From positions 2,364,001-2,428,000 of the forward strand of contig JAKJHU010000026.1 in NCBI GenBank assembly GCA_022316685.1: a stretch of 64,000 bases of DNA. Direction: 5' to 3'. Of this stretch, positions 25,186 to 38,949 are shown piece by piece. This DNA comes from Progne subis subis. Its lineage: Eukaryota > Chordata > Aves > Passeriformes > Hirundinidae. The notes beneath the pieces were generated by a model that saw nothing but the letters and a program-made list of their open reading frames with translations, did not search any database and had not been told where the DNA came from. Made by a program: the position numbers and the translations under genes. Within the stretch, counting starts at the first letter, position 1, and each line of letters starts with the position of its first letter.

Positions 25186-25600
25186 GGTGGTCCTTCGGCC
25201 CGCCCGCGGGTGCGCAGCGCCAGGCACCAGCCGCGCACCATGTGCCGATCTCGTCCGTCCCGGCCCGGCTCGGCTCGGCTCGGCTCGCTCCACCGAGCCG
25301 CCTCAGCCGCCGCGCCGCTCCATCGCGCCCCAGCGCCGGCACCAGCCGCAGCCTTTGTCCGCCCGCCCCCTCAGCGCCGCTCGGCCGGGAGGTCCCGGCA
25401 GCGCATAGCCGCCGCGGGGAGCCGGCAGCGGGGGTGACGCGGGGGAGGAGGAGGAGGACAAGGAAAGCTCCCGCCGCCGCACGCTCCTGCCCGGGGCCGC
25501 CCCGTCCCGTCCAGGCGGGGCAGGAGCAGAGGCGGAGCCGGGGCCGCACCGCTCCCTGCGCCGCGCTCAGCCGCGCCCCCGCCCCGCCCCGCCCTGGCCG
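25186..25600 (-). other. MYO10: Probable 5' UTR and transcription start zone of the MYO10-like gene
   Basis: This very GC-rich stretch lies upstream of the minus-strand start codon. It ends in a GC-box cluster at about 25576-25594 that would sit near or just upstream of the start sites. The exact start site cannot be read from sequence. There is no TATA box at a suitable distance, which fits dispersed CpG-island initiation. An out-of-frame upstream ATG lies at 25241-25239. A short CGGCT tandem (four units at about 25266-25285) also falls in this zone. The left limit is fixed by the ATG; the right limit is an estimate. Confidence 0.4.
25576..25594. promoter_or_regulatory. GC-box (SP/KLF) cluster
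   Basis: Overlapping CCCCGCCCC units run in tandem, followed 10 bp later by GAGGGCGGGC on the other strand. SP1/KLF-type sites like these are typical of TATA-less CpG promoters. They lie about 390-410 bp upstream of the inferred start codon. Binding is inferred from motif only. Confidence 0.55.
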
Positions 25601-25662
25601 GAGGGCGGGCAGCGCCGGCCGGGCTCCTGGCTCGTCCCATCCCGTCCCGGTGCTGCCCCCGG

Positions 25663-25669
25663 TACGTCA
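25663..25669. promoter_or_regulatory. CRE-like half site (TACGTCA / TGACGTA)
   Basis: TACGTCA reads TGACGTA on the minus strand, a CREB/ATF-type near-consensus. It lies about 70 bp upstream of the GC boxes within the CpG island. That position is plausible for a cAMP-responsive promoter element, but a single 7-bp match is weak evidence. Confidence 0.3.
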
Positions 25670-26415
25670 TTCCCGGGGTCCTGGAGACGCGTGTCCGGCT
25701 ACTCGGGGCGCGGAAACCCGCGTTGGACTGCGGAGTGAAAGGAGCGCGGGCGCTGGAAGGGGAGCGAAGGCTCGCCCCGGTCGGGGAGCGGCTCCGCTCC
25801 CGTGCCTGGCAGCGCACAGCCGTGCAAAGCTCCGCCATCCGGCCAGACGTGCTGCCCGAGGTGGTTAAACAACACGTACCTGCAGGGTTCCGCTGCGGAC
25901 AGGCAGCCCTTAGGTAAATGTGTAGCAAACTTGGTACGAGCCTCTCCTCAGCCTTATCCGTGTTCCTTTGCTAAACACATCTTGCAGCAGCCGCTCACTG
26001 AGACATCCCTGCAAATGAAAATAGCCCTCCTTTACATAGTTTTCCAGTCCTTTACATTTCTGCAAAGCAGCTTCAAAGTGTTCAGGTCTTGGAGGCGTAT
26101 GTTGTTCATAATTTTGCACTGACCCTGTAGTAGCTAACAGCCCAAGAAACACAGCAAAGGAGAATCAAATCTTACAGGTACTGGCCTATTTCTTTCACGT
26201 TGCTGAAAGAAATATACCAAAAAATAAGTCACAGCCATGAAGAAAGCAAATACAGTATTCTGCTTTTCTGTCACAGGCAGAAACCTAATACTGGTTTGGG
26301 ATCTTGAGCATGTGAGCACAGACATGGGAGATCAGCCCTTGATAGTAGAAATAATCATGAGTTTGCAGCTCTCATTTTTTAAGGTGTCATGGCCAACACA
26401 TAGAGCACAAGCACA

Positions 26416-26505
26416 ATAAAAAAAAAACAAAAAAAAACCCAAACAAACAACAACAACAAAAAAAAACCCAAAAAAAACCCCACAAAAACCCCAAAACCAA
26501 CCAAG
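26416..26505. repeat. A/C-rich simple repeat
   Basis: Low-complexity run of AAAAAACCC, CAAACAAC and similar units for about 90 bp. On the other strand it is T/G-rich, giving spurious Phe/Gly/Val-rich open frames. Confidence 0.88.
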
Positions 26506-29500
26506 TTTAATAATACATACACTACCCAAGAAAAACTTTCTAGTTTCACCTTTGTGTGAAAAAACAAAAATTATCCAAATAAGGAGGAAAGCACCCACTC
26601 TCATCAAAAGATGTTTGGCTTTGAGATAGGTCCGGTCCAAAGTGCAGTTGTGCTGGTCTTGGAGATTCACATAGTGACACCCATGAAAACTGATGTGCTG
26701 TCAAGGTTAGCACTGGGACAGACCCACAATGGGGGGATTTTGTGCCAAACAGGTACCTGTTAGAGCCTACATGGAGGCTTTGGCTACCTGTCCCATCACA
26801 CAGAAACAAGGTTGGGGGAAGTTTTCAGGCAGAGAGCAATTGCCCTGGACATGGGCAGCTCCCAGAGACCAGTAGCTCTCCCCAGCTCACCTTCCCATGG
26901 CCAGTGACAGTGGCTTCTGGCAGATAAAGCAGGAACACTTCCCAGCTTGCTGGCAGCACAGCACAGAGCCCCTTAGGTAGCATCCCTGTTGCAGCTTCCC
27001 ACGCCCAGCTGGGAAATATCCTGCTGGACACCCTGCAGCATCCTGGGGGCTGCTGGGGGTCCCCTTCTCTTATCACCCCCCTAATCTCTTAGGTAAACAG
27101 GTTGTATCTTCCTACAGTTGCTCTGAAACTCAAGATTTGCGAAGGGTTTCACCTGAACTCACCTGTCTATATGGTTTGAGCTCACACAGAAGTTAGAATC
27201 TACAGCAAAATAATGATTTAGGCTGAGGTATAAATTCCAGCGTGGGAGCTCTGTAACTCTATTCCAAACTACTGCACTTCCAAAGTTACTCTAGGGAAAC
27301 AGGTTTTTTTTCCACAATCACTGTGCCAGAAAGCTTTCCCTCTCATCCAAGCCCTAGTTTGGCAAGGGCTGAGTCAGATTGGAGGTATTTGTTAATTTTT
27401 TTGATTTCTGATTGAATACTTTGTTTGACACCATGTTATTGGAATGTAGTGTGCACGTCTGGCTACTGCATTGTTCTCAGGTCTGTGAAACACGGCTGGC
27501 ATAGGAATTCATGAAGACATTGAACCAGTCATCCAATAAAAGAGGCCTGTGTTTTTTTAAACAAGAATTTCAGTAAATTACAAGAAAACATTACCAATAG
27601 AATAGAATCAGTTTGATGCAGCCTGAAAATGCATTGCAGAAAGAATGAATGTTCTCTTGTGGTGGGGAAGCATTGCAAAAGAGTCGTTAAACTCCTAAGA
27701 CTTTGTTAAGATTTAGAACGACTGAAAAGTTGTGGAAAGGATCCAGGAAAAGGGGTTTTGGGAGCAGAGGGAAACAGTCACTCCAACAAGCTTCTTCCTT
27801 TTCTCTTTCTAAGTCTTTTTGTGTCAGTTCTGCTCACAGTTTGTAAGCACTAGCATCTGTGTTTCATAGGAAGGGGGATTTGAAACATGGTGTTTCTTTT
27901 TCCCACTCTGAAAATGACCCCAAACTAATCTCTTACTCATTTTATGCAATTGTTTTGGAATTTGGAAAACCCCACAGACCCAGTGTACAAAGCTCCATGA
28001 ACATCTGGAGACTTGGCCAGTTCTGCACAGCTCCGATTTTCTTTTAATCGGTAGAAATTCCTTCACTGATTGTGTGCCTAAGGTAAATTATGTCCTTTTG
28101 AAGCTGCTCACATGCATGCCGGCTCAGCTTTCACCTCAGGTGAGGACCAGGAATGGACCAAAAGCTCGGTTCCACCTCCCTGGTGAGGCACCTCACAGGC
28201 TGTGAAGATCTTACCCGCTCGTGCGGGCAGTCAGTGGTGAGGTGTCTGGTCCTTGGGCCCCTTTCCTTGCTCCAGCCTCTCTCTTGCAGCTACAGCTTTG
28301 GCATTTGCTAGGCTGGCTTTGCTCTCAGCTGGTCTGTTAGGCTACTTTAGTATCACTCAGTTACATTTGCTGCATTACATGGGCAAGGACTCATCTTCAC
28401 CTAGTCTTTCTGACCTTTTTCCCTGCCTCGAGTAGCTGCTGAAGGCTGTATCTGACCAAAGTGTCTGACAGAAACAGATATCTCTTCCTTCCTTAGATCC
28501 CAAAGTACTCTTAACAGCTGGAGCTTTTGTAAGACCCTGGGCTTTTAAAACAGGTTTAAATTACTCCTGTCTCTATCAACAACTTTATCCTATTGCATGC
28601 AGATTTCCGTTTCTTCTCCAGAGGCAAAACCAACCTACAGACTACAGCACAGTTGTCTATAAATCATCTGCTTCACCTGAGCTGTGTTTCTTCACAGGGA
28701 ATTTCCACAGACCAGATTTTTAGGGCCTTTTTAAAAGATTTATTGCATATATTACAAAGTTTGTAGACATGATTAATTCTCAACAAAAAGGTTAACTCAT
28801 TCAGTACTTTGAGCACACTTGGTCAGATTCTGGATGTCCTTTTTTAAAAGTAACTTTTTCCCCAACTTTCATCTACAAAAACTGTTAGGACCACTTGAGG
28901 TTTGGTGGGTCCCAGGGCTGAGAAAGTTGGAGGCACCCTGGGTGGGTGAATGGCAGAGCCTGGCATTCAGGGCCCATCCCACCACCCCAGGCAAGGGCAC
29001 TGGGCCATGGGGAGGTAGGGGGAACCCTTGGGAGTGGGCAGGGATGGTCAGGACTGGCAGTGCCCTCAGGGCTGTAAAAGTAAATGTATTTGAAACGCTG
29101 TAGCGTGTCCTTGTCTTCACTGCATCTGATTGTCCATGGTGATGGTTTCTATGCATTTCACAAATCCTGCTGTCTTTTCAATAAGCAGACTCGTTTTGTT
29201 GCCCAAACGTTGACACAAGATCTGTGGGGGACATCTTTATGTTAAAATGATTTTTCATTTATATTCAATGATTTTTTGGAAAGGCTGATGAATTTTCATT
29301 GTATGTATATGATGCTTTGTTCTTTCTTAACTTATCTAATTTTTAGTTGCCATTTTTCCACAGTGGTATCATTAAACTGAGTGATTTTAGCTTTTGCATG
29401 CCTGAAATGTTTATTGCACAAAAGCTTTTTTCTCCCACTCAAGAAGTTTTCTTTTCCCTACTGACGGCACTGAAATAGGTTATCTGCCTTTCCCACAGCA

Positions 29501-32500
29501 ATACTGTCCCTTCTGTAAGGCATGTGGATTGATTTCAGTCAAAGAATTAAATGATATATTCAGTTAATTCAATCTTATTGATTAAAAGGAGCCTAAATTA
29601 ACATTCTCTACTCACCAAAATGAGGCAGTGTTTCTTTGTTCACAGCTCAAGACCTCATTTCATCCAGTATTATCTATAAAATCTGCTTTCAGATTGTTCC
29701 CCTTGGTGTCTTTGTCCACAGCACACATCCTTTTTGAGCGGGCTTGCTTATGGTCTATATTTCTGATGAGAATTTCTGTTTCTTTAAACTTACTCCAAAA
29801 GAGGAGTTTTACCCCCACTCTGGGGCTGCTATTGCACTTGTCAGCTCATGTCAGGTTTTAGCTAACCAACTTTTTGTAGACAAGATGTAGGGCATTGACA
29901 AATGTTTCTGTAATGTGTGACAGTGTACAGGCAAACTGCTGGCACAGACCAGTTATCTACCACCAGTTTTGAGGAATGCCCCTTTCTGATTTGGGATGTA
30001 CAGATCCAAAACTGTTACCATGGAACTGGATTGCCATATGACAGCACATTTAGCACCGCCAGCTTAGGATCTGGTGAAGGCCATTAAGTATGTGTGCTTA
30101 TACTCAGTTTCTAAGCAGAACCTCCACCTGGGAGATTCTAAGTTTTAATTTCCACATAAGAAAATGTTTTCTATTACAATATTCTATATTACATTAAATA
30201 CATGATTTCATGGACTCCAGACTTTTTCTTAATGTCACAGAGCCATCTCCTCATTCAACATCTGGCAGTACACATATGAAGACTGACAGCTGTCTAACTC
30301 TGCATGTTTTGACCCATTTCCTGAATTCTACTGGGCCCCTTTGCAGAGCCTTCCTCTTCAGTGCTTACAGTCCTCTGTTTGCCTCTTCTCTCCATCCTTT
30401 GTAGCATGAAGTGACCTGCTTCCTTCTGGGCCCCTCAGGCAGCACCACTGCCTGTAGTGGCAGCCTATTCCCTTTGTGCAGCTCAGACCTGGAGTTCTGA
30501 GCTTCATTGACCCTTCATCTCAAATTTAAGATGGCTGCTGCACTTAGTTGTCACCAGCATCTTTTAATCCAGTTGGTGTTGTTTTACAATCTTACTTGCA
30601 ACCTATTCATTTAAATTCTATTTATCAGCTTGGAATATAGTTTTTACAGAAGATGCCAACAAAGAGAGAGTTGTATTGTACAAGAGCATTGGTTTATTAT
30701 GTGGAGATACCCACTGGAAGAAAAACAGTGAAGTGACAGACAAAAACTATCAAAAATCTTGGAATCAGTTAAGGGATGAAGACAGTAGTAAACCGTAAGA
30801 AAAAATGTAAAAAGAAATTAAAGCTTTTCTCATCTTATGAATCAGATTGTGAATGCATTTTCCTTGCCTTCACCCAGGAAACCTGTATGAAAGCAAGTGT
30901 GTGAAGGCAACTTGTAGTTGCAAACCCTGAAGCCACAATTTATGACATGTTCATTTATCAGGTGGGCAGACCTGTGCAAAACATCTCAGCACCTGCCTGC
31001 AGGTCGCTGCCCACAGAGCAGGGCCCAGAGGAGAGCCCACGAGGGCACCTTTTGCTGCCTCAGTGCCGTGTAAGCCAGGTTAGTTCAAAACACTTCCCCT
31101 AGCAGTTTAAACTAGGTCATCCTTGTTCTGCTGAGGAAAACAAGCAACACCCACACCTTCCTTGCCACTGGAAGGCAAAATCTGCAGTAAAAGGGCATCA
31201 AAGCCCAGCAAGCGCCAGTCATACCTTAAGCAGTTGGCACTGTTCAGCCAGCAAATATAAATGAAAGGCTGCCTTCTCACTTGTGGTGTCAGGCCAGTTT
31301 AAACCATGCCCATGCTCTCTCCCCACCATTTATTACTTCCTCAGCTGTGACATGTGAAGGGTAAGCCTACCTGAGTGCTGTAGCTTGGCACTTTATGAAT
31401 TATTTCCCAGGTATCTCCCACTTCTCATGCTTGGATTCCTGTTGGGGAGCAGTTCCAGAGTACTGCAACTGTGTGCCCTCTGTGGAAAATTAAGCTAAAA
31501 GATATGCTCCAGAAGCAATCTTGGTAAATAAGGATCAGGATATAGGACCAGATTAGTGCTTGTCTGAAATGCAGCCTCTGAAGTGCACCTAGGATGGGCA
31601 AAGGGCCCCCAGTGCGATATTTCACTCTACAGGATATGCTCTTGCTTCCTTGTACTCCTTACTTGTGTAGCATGGCGGTTTTATCTCTGTGGATTGACAC
31701 AGCAAATGGGGCAGGGAACAACTGATCCAAACTTTTTATTTGGTTTGTGTTCTGGTTTTGTGTTTGTTTTCTTCAAACAAAAACTTGTCAGAAAAAGTTT
31801 TGATTCTGATCTATTACCTGAGTAGGCTCATATAAATACCTTGCAAAAAAATATTGTTGCAACATGAAACAGAGGAAACAAGGGTGCTCTGTCTGCAATG
31901 CTGTTAGCATTTGTTCCTTGGACCAGGTCACAGCTTCAAAGAGCCAGGAGGAACAACCTTCACAGTCTCTTGTGCTTCAGAGAAAGTTTATCCGCTTCAC
32001 ATATTTAAGGCTTTATCAGCCTGAGGGATAATTGATACTTTCCGTCAGGGCTCTTCTGTTAAAAGTTTCTTTCCATGTGTCTGCTATGGTAAGAAATATT
32101 CTTCCCCTTTGCCCCTAGATTCCTTCCTGTGTTTGAAATCAAGAAATCCCATCATAGCACAGGAGAGCTAAATATTCATTTCAAAGGAGACAGAGTTTCC
32201 CACAAAGTCTGTGAGGGCTTAAATGACAACCACACAGTCTTAGTGAGACACTCAGAATACTGAGAACCTCACCCATTATAGAGGAGAATGTTCTTTAGAA
32301 GTTTGTTAAAAACAGTATTTAGTAATACAAAAATGGAATGTGATGATTGTATCTTTCCATAATCACATTTACAACTTAATGAATTTCTACTCTGAAATTA
32401 TCTCAAAACCTTCTCTGGTATTGCACTAATGTGGTAGGTTCAATTTTGGTAGCTAAATGGTTGCCCAAATACACTTGTTTTGATTTTGTATAGTACTATG

Positions 32501-35500
32501 CATAATTTTAGGATGTGTTTAGATCTCAGTCAAACTATAACTATATAGGTTTGCATATTTACTGAATGCATTCAAGTGAATAAATGTGCCATTTCTTTGT
32601 CTAAACAAAAGCAAAGTTCCTGGCTTACATCAGTCTGTTGTCCCAGAATAGAATCAAAGGCTGCTGAAGTAGCTTAGGTCCCTATTTAAAAATAGGAAAA
32701 CCTTTGTTTTGTGTACACAGACACTGAGCACTCCAGTGTGAGATGTTAGAGGAAGCTGGGGGTTGGGAATGGCCAACATTCTTGGCATGCAGTCTGCCTG
32801 TAGCAGTATTTGCTGTTTCTGTTTACTTGCCACACATGAGAATTAGTAGACTGGAAAGACATGATAGTCATGTTTAGTACCAGGCTGGTTAAAGGATATT
32901 GAGACTCCATCTTCTGTTTCCCTTGATTCTTATCCCAACTGTTTTGCCATTTACCGGTCCCCTAACACACATAAAACTGTAGCAATGCAATTCTTTTCTT
33001 AGTCAATGAATCACAGGATTTGCACAGGATGCAGCAGCAAGCTGTAAACAAAAAATGAAGTAGAAAACAATTCCATAAATACAGTTGTTAACATTTGAGT
33101 AACAAACACTGTAGCAAACATGGTATTTTTCAGCTACCTGACAATATCAAGCCTTCTAATTCCAGTGGGCTTTCAACCAGAAACCGGGAAATAGCTTGCA
33201 TTTGGATCTTTGCAAATTCTTTCTTGAAACAGCAAACACCTGTGTGTGTGTGCACTACCAGAACTTTGTTCCTTTTTGATTTTTCTGCCCTGTTGCTGCA
33301 AATAGGACACAGTGGAATATATACTGACCAGTGAATCCTTTCCCTGCCCCCTCTTTCCCCCACTTGGTTCAGAATTCCACAATTGGAAAGATTTCTTTTC
33401 TTTGTGTTTGTGGGAAGAAATTTGAGTACAACAGTATGGTGCATGTGAGATCTGTCCTTCAGTTATGTTGGTATTTTTTTCCATGGGAAAACTACTGAAT
33501 CTTTGCTGGAGGTGTGGGGGTTTTTTTAATTATTATTATTAGTTATTTCTCAAAAGCATTCTAAACTCTCTTAGAAGCCCTGCAACACAGCTAACCCCTT
33601 CTGCATCTAGCACAAAATTTTCCTTCAAGTTTAAAGACTTCAAAAGCAAGTCCAAATCTCTTCAGAGAGGAAGCCAAGACTGATATATTTGTAGGACAAT
33701 CCCAGCAGAATCAAGTCAGGTGGAGGGAAATCATCTGGAGGGTGAGCAGAATAGTGCCATTCCTCCCAGTCATGGCTATCAGTGCAAAAGCTGCAGAAGA
33801 TCAAGCCCTTGCTCTGTGCACAGGTAAAACTCCGCAGCCAATGTTCACCTGCTGAAAACTAATCTGTCAGAAGGACTCTGCCTAGGCTGGAGAGAAAATC
33901 TTTATATTCTAATCTATACTAAATTTCTTGGTGGCAACAAACCTGAAGGATATTTTGTCCTCACTAAAAATAAAAATGCCTGGTTGCATTCAGGGGGCAG
34001 CTTTTGCTAATGACTGACCTGAATAATCTTTACTAGTTGAAAGAGACAAGTAGATCAACTTTGTAGGTACATTTAGTGAATCAACTTTTGCCTGGAAGCA
34101 TTGGGAGAAGGTTTCCTCTCATCTTCAAAAAAATAGGTGAATCTCTTCTCAGGGAAAAAAGTTAACATTAAAAAATAAACATCAAAAAATGGAGCTGGGT
34201 TTTGTTAAGAACCAAATGTGTGCTAAATTAGGGTTGTATGCTTTGCTTTTTATTAATGGCATCCTCAGAGGATACTGACTCACTGAATGACGGGAGTGCT
34301 TTTGGCTTGAGACCCATCCTGAGCCACTCATCCTAGAGCTAGGAAAGCTCTTCCCTTCTCTCAGTGTAAGGAAGCTTCCAGATTCAAGCATTGTCATATG
34401 CTTCAAACCCAAGCAATTGGGGCAGCAAAGCACTCAAGTAGGGTTCTCTGAAATGGAACAAGTTCTCATGAGGTTATCCAGCTACTGGTGAGGTTTTCTA
34501 GCAGGGAACAATCAGGATTTCATTAGCCTTTGAGTACTGTTCTTTTTCCACTCAGCCAGACCAGTGATTGATTTTGCAAGTCCCTCATTCATCCTGTCCC
34601 AACAAGAAGGGCTTTGCCAGCTATGGACACAGATAGACCACAACTGACGAAAATTCCTGTGTCCTCTCTTTGCACAAATTTAACATATTTTTAGTTGGTT
34701 TTCTGTTGTTCCTAGGAGGTAATAGGTGAAAGGGCTGCACATGTCTGACCCAGCACTGTGTTTACACTTAGGTGTTTTAGCCTGATTAGAAATTCAACTC
34801 TTCCTGTTACTCAGGTGTCAGGAATACTGCTATGGAAAGCATCTGCTTTTAGGGAAAAGGGATAAATAATTCAAACATCATACTGGAAGTCACCTTCTTC
34901 TACCACTGTACTAGGTGTTTACCTTCTAGCAGTCATAATCATTGTGATGTCTCTACTCTGTGATGCTGGCACTGTTGAAAGGAGCAGAAATTGTAAGGCC
35001 TGTTTTGCCTTCATGCTGCACTAAACACATAGCATGCAAGAAATGGACCTTCTCAGTGGTAAGATGATAAAGGATTACCATTGTCAGTACATTTCAGTCA
35101 GAATTGCAGAATTGTCATTGCATGTTTTCCTAACACTTGTCCTGACCACAGCAAAGTAGCAATCCATAACTATTCCTACAGGAAAAGTATGCATTTTCAA
35201 TTTTACTGTTAATTAATTTTAGTAGTCTATGTGTTTTATAGAAGCACCCAGGCTTAGGAAATTTTAAAACCAACAAGGTTTCTGTACTTAAATGTAAAGT
35301 GCTAATACAGTTGGAAAAGTCTGGGCAGGGTTCTGTTGGGCAAGATAGTTATGCATCCAGTGAAAAGATGCCCTCAAGACGCTCACAAAGCTAGGAATCT
35401 GCAGAAGCACTCCTAGGGTTTTCTTCTCATTCCTCTCTTCTTCACCTCTGCCTGTTTGTTTCTGTTGCTACCAGGTACCTTTTGTTTCCAAATTACTGCC

Positions 35501-38500
35501 CTGTGAGTGGGCTTTTGGAACTGCCTGGAGTTCTGTCAAGGCACAGATTCATGCACTCCTGTGCAATGAGTGGCAGCAGTCAGCTGTTCACAGACTCCCT
35601 TCCTGCTGCATGTCAGGGCTGCTGTGATGTCTCAGCTGCCTGAAGATGAGCTTGTGCTTCAGCTGTCACTGAACTGCACCAAGGGACAGCACTCTTTGTA
35701 AAGTGGTCCTTAAAACACAGAACTGATGTGCAGCAATAAAACCCAGGAACATGAAATGATGTGTGAGCAATTTTAAATGTTAATTTTCAAATCCTTCCTG
35801 TTTTAAACATTTAAAGTTGATAACAATGTTTATGAAATACCCCCAATGTTATTTTTATCTAATTGCAAGTTTCTTCTGTGGTCTATTGGAAATGTGCTGG
35901 GATTTACAGACAAATAACATTCAAGTAGGTGGAATTCACTCTGAACAGTGATGCAGCAGGAAAGCAGCTCCAGTTTCAGTGGGGCAAATGCTGCTCAGGC
36001 CTCAATCTGCAGCTGCCCATCACCACATGCTGCTGCATGGACAGGGCAAATCTCTATGTCTTCCACCTGTGGCTAAGACTTGCCAGAACTCTGTGCTACA
36101 AACTGTAACCCCTGAAGAGGAAGGCTTTGTGCTACACCCTGGGGTCCTGTGTGTATTCTGGTGTTCTTCTGCACTTGTCTGAGCTCTGGGAGCTGCACCT
36201 CACCTATGCAATTTGGCAGAGAAGCGCTACTGCAAAGTGTGATGCAGTGTTGGCACAGCAAGGGATTGGGTCAGTCTGTAAGAGCACAAATTTGATGTGA
36301 GACTTCCCAGTTCATACACATCAAGATGGTTTCCAATTAAGATGACTCTACTGCTTTAAAACTGTCAGTCAAAATGGGTTTCTTTTTGGCTTTGGGGGAG
36401 TGGGAGATTTTTTTTTCTGAGTGACCTTAACTCACCCAGGCCATACAATGGGTGGCATGATCAGGACATTCACAGTGACCACTTCTTGCTCTGTAGTCCT
36501 CCCCCAACATCTTTTGTCCAAAATACATCAGATCCATTCATGAGGTTTTCTTCTTCCAGTCTTACACTATTCCTAAAAAATTCACAAAGGCAGAATTGAG
36601 ATTCCAAAAAATAATGCCAGCAGGAAACAGAATGGAGGCTGAAGCATTCCCATCTAGAGAAACAGGCCAACAAAGAGAATATTGTTTTCATTTTGTAGAC
36701 GTTTATTGTCAAATTGCTTTGACCTCAGCTTTAGACTCATCCATATGTTTCTCAGTAGCAAAATTGAAATGCTGAGAGAACGGCATCAGTGCTCCTGGTA
36801 CAGTAATCTCATGACATCTTTTGCGGTCGGTCTTTATGCTCACTATGATAAAACAGGAGCCAAAAAGGGCACATTATGGCTAATTGCCCACACTCAAACT
36901 TGGATGCTATGCAATAGACAAGTAAAAATTAGCAAACGTTTTCTTGACTCAACTGTTGGCAGTTTCCAGCTTTTGAAATCTTTCAAAATAAAAGTATTTA
37001 TGAAGCTTTTTTAGTTAACCAGATGCAATCCAGCTCCTAGATATAATCTTGTTTTTGCCTGGAAGCCTGCCATGAAGGGTCAGCATCCGTACTGAATATT
37101 CCTGATAGCAGCACATAAGCACATAGGTAGCTTGTGAAACAGCTGGTGTCTCTTTAGCTGTGCTTAAGCTGTGCTTGGTTGGGAACATCACAGTCCACAG
37201 GGATGGCAGTGAGAGTGAGGTCTGCAGGCATGAATAGGTCATCCAGCTAATGACAGTTAAATAACATCAGATCTTTAAAGTCTGCAAGTAAAGGCTTTAT
37301 ATAAAACCAGCAGAAGTAGAGTGAGATGAGGAAAATACTGCCAATATGGCAATTCTGAAATAGCCCTTAAACATTCACATCTCAAAACTGGTGGCACCAT
37401 ACTCCTACCGAATGGTTTGGAGTCCAAATAATTCTGAAGGTAAACTATGTTTTGAAAGATCTTCGAAAATCACTAGTTTAGGAACTTTAGTTATACAGTG
37501 ATGGAAAATCTGTGCTTCAGAGCTGCTTCCTGGGCTGAAAGTTATGCAATGAGAATGGGGGATTTAGTCTCTGAATACATAAAGTAATCTAATTTTATTT
37601 AAAGAGAATGGTGATGAGGTACATTATGGACTTAGTTCTCTATCACTTACTGTCCTTTTCCCTGATGAAAAATTTATTTAGTTAAAAAAGTCATAAAAAT
37701 AAAAGACAGAAAGAAACAGGATTTAATTTATTGAAGAAAAAACGGAGATTGGGAGAAATACCACTGTACAGAGAAGTCGCAAGATGAACCTCATATAAAA
37801 TTCTGTGGCAGTTCATAATCTTGTAACATATCTAATGGTAATTTCCTGGGGGATGGGGCAGAATGGACATAGCTCTTTGCATAGGACAGCTTGACAGATA
37901 AGCAATCAGATTTTCATTACAGAGAAGAGGGCTTTTTCGTTTCTTCTGGATGTATTACAGTAGTTATTAAGGTCAATAAAGCACACCATTGAGTCCAGGG
38001 AAGATGACAAGAGATACAGCAAACAAGCTATTATTGATCTGTCTCGAGGACAATGAAATACCCACTGACCCATTCCCAGATCAGATATTTAATGCTTTTC
38101 CTTATTCCTAGATGACAGCCAGCTTTATGTTTGTTGTATATAAATATTCTAATTTGCTGGAACGCATATGTCATGGTTTAGAATCTCATGAAGCACAGAT
38201 GAAGTTCAATGGTATATGCAATGGGATAAACAGACACAGATCTGAAAAAAAGTTGAAGATTGTCTTTTCTAGCACAAATGGTCTTTGTAAAAGATACTCG
38301 CCATCAAAGGAATACGCTGGGCATGGATTTTTACATGTGCATCTAACATCGAAATACAAGTCTTCATATTCCTCATATATTATTAAAAATAATGGATGCC
38401 AATACCTTGTCCAATTATAAGAAATATAAAGATTTTTTTCCTTTAAATTTTAAATTTATGTTATCACTGTTTATGGTATGATCGAAAGCCCTTGACATTT

Positions 38501-38949
38501 ATAAAATGCATGAATTACAAGCAGTTGTGAATTACCAGATTGCAGTTCTAGCAAAAGCTTCAGGTAATGTCATAAACCACAGGAGAGAAGCCTGATTCAC
38601 TAAAATCCCAATGGAAATACAGATCTGTAAATTCATCTTATTTGCAATTTTACATACAAACTCTACACGAAGAAATACTGATGCATACACACCTCCTTGC
38701 CTAGATTTGCTTCTCTCAACTCCTCTTGCTTCATCATTCCCTCATTTTTGTGACTCCTCACATCCATGGACATGTTGCTTTGCGTGGCAGCTACAGTCAC
38801 TGTCTCAGCTGCAATTTTAAGTCTCATGATTCCTGATCTCTGTCTATTCTACTTTGCATTAATAGTGGCTCACCCTCTGCAGAAAAGTCAGCAAAAGCAA
38901 ATATAGGACAATTCATGATGCACACAAGTCTACAGGCCAGGGAAAGGCC

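Larger units (their letters stand above)
24480..25880. promoter_or_regulatory. CpG island promoter
   Basis: Base composition shifts from an AT-rich background to dense CpG and GC over roughly 24.5-25.9 kb and then drops back sharply. It is the only such island in the window. It spans the inferred first exon of the minus-strand gene and about 0.7 kb on either side. Visible elements include stacked CCCCGCCCC GC boxes (about 25576-25594), a TACGTCA half site at 25663-25669 and a CCGCCATCC YY1-like site at 25832-25840. GGA-triplet runs lie at about 25128-25142 and 25446-25460. Long open frames here (up to 247 codons in several frames) result from few stop codons in GC-rich DNA and are not evidence of protein. 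Confidence 0.85.

Noticed and set aside
24833..25928. Large overlapping open frames (162-247 codons) in all frames of the CpG island
   Set aside because: Stops are rare in DNA this GC-rich. The products are low-complexity Arg/Pro/Ala/Gly and mirror one another on both strands. Only the 7-codon exon has start context, a donor and family similarity.
38094..38423. 102-codon frame preceded by a pyrimidine tract and TAG resembling a splice acceptor
   Set aside because: A pyrimidine-AG is common by chance. The protein is unrecognised, and no donor or partner exon is evident.
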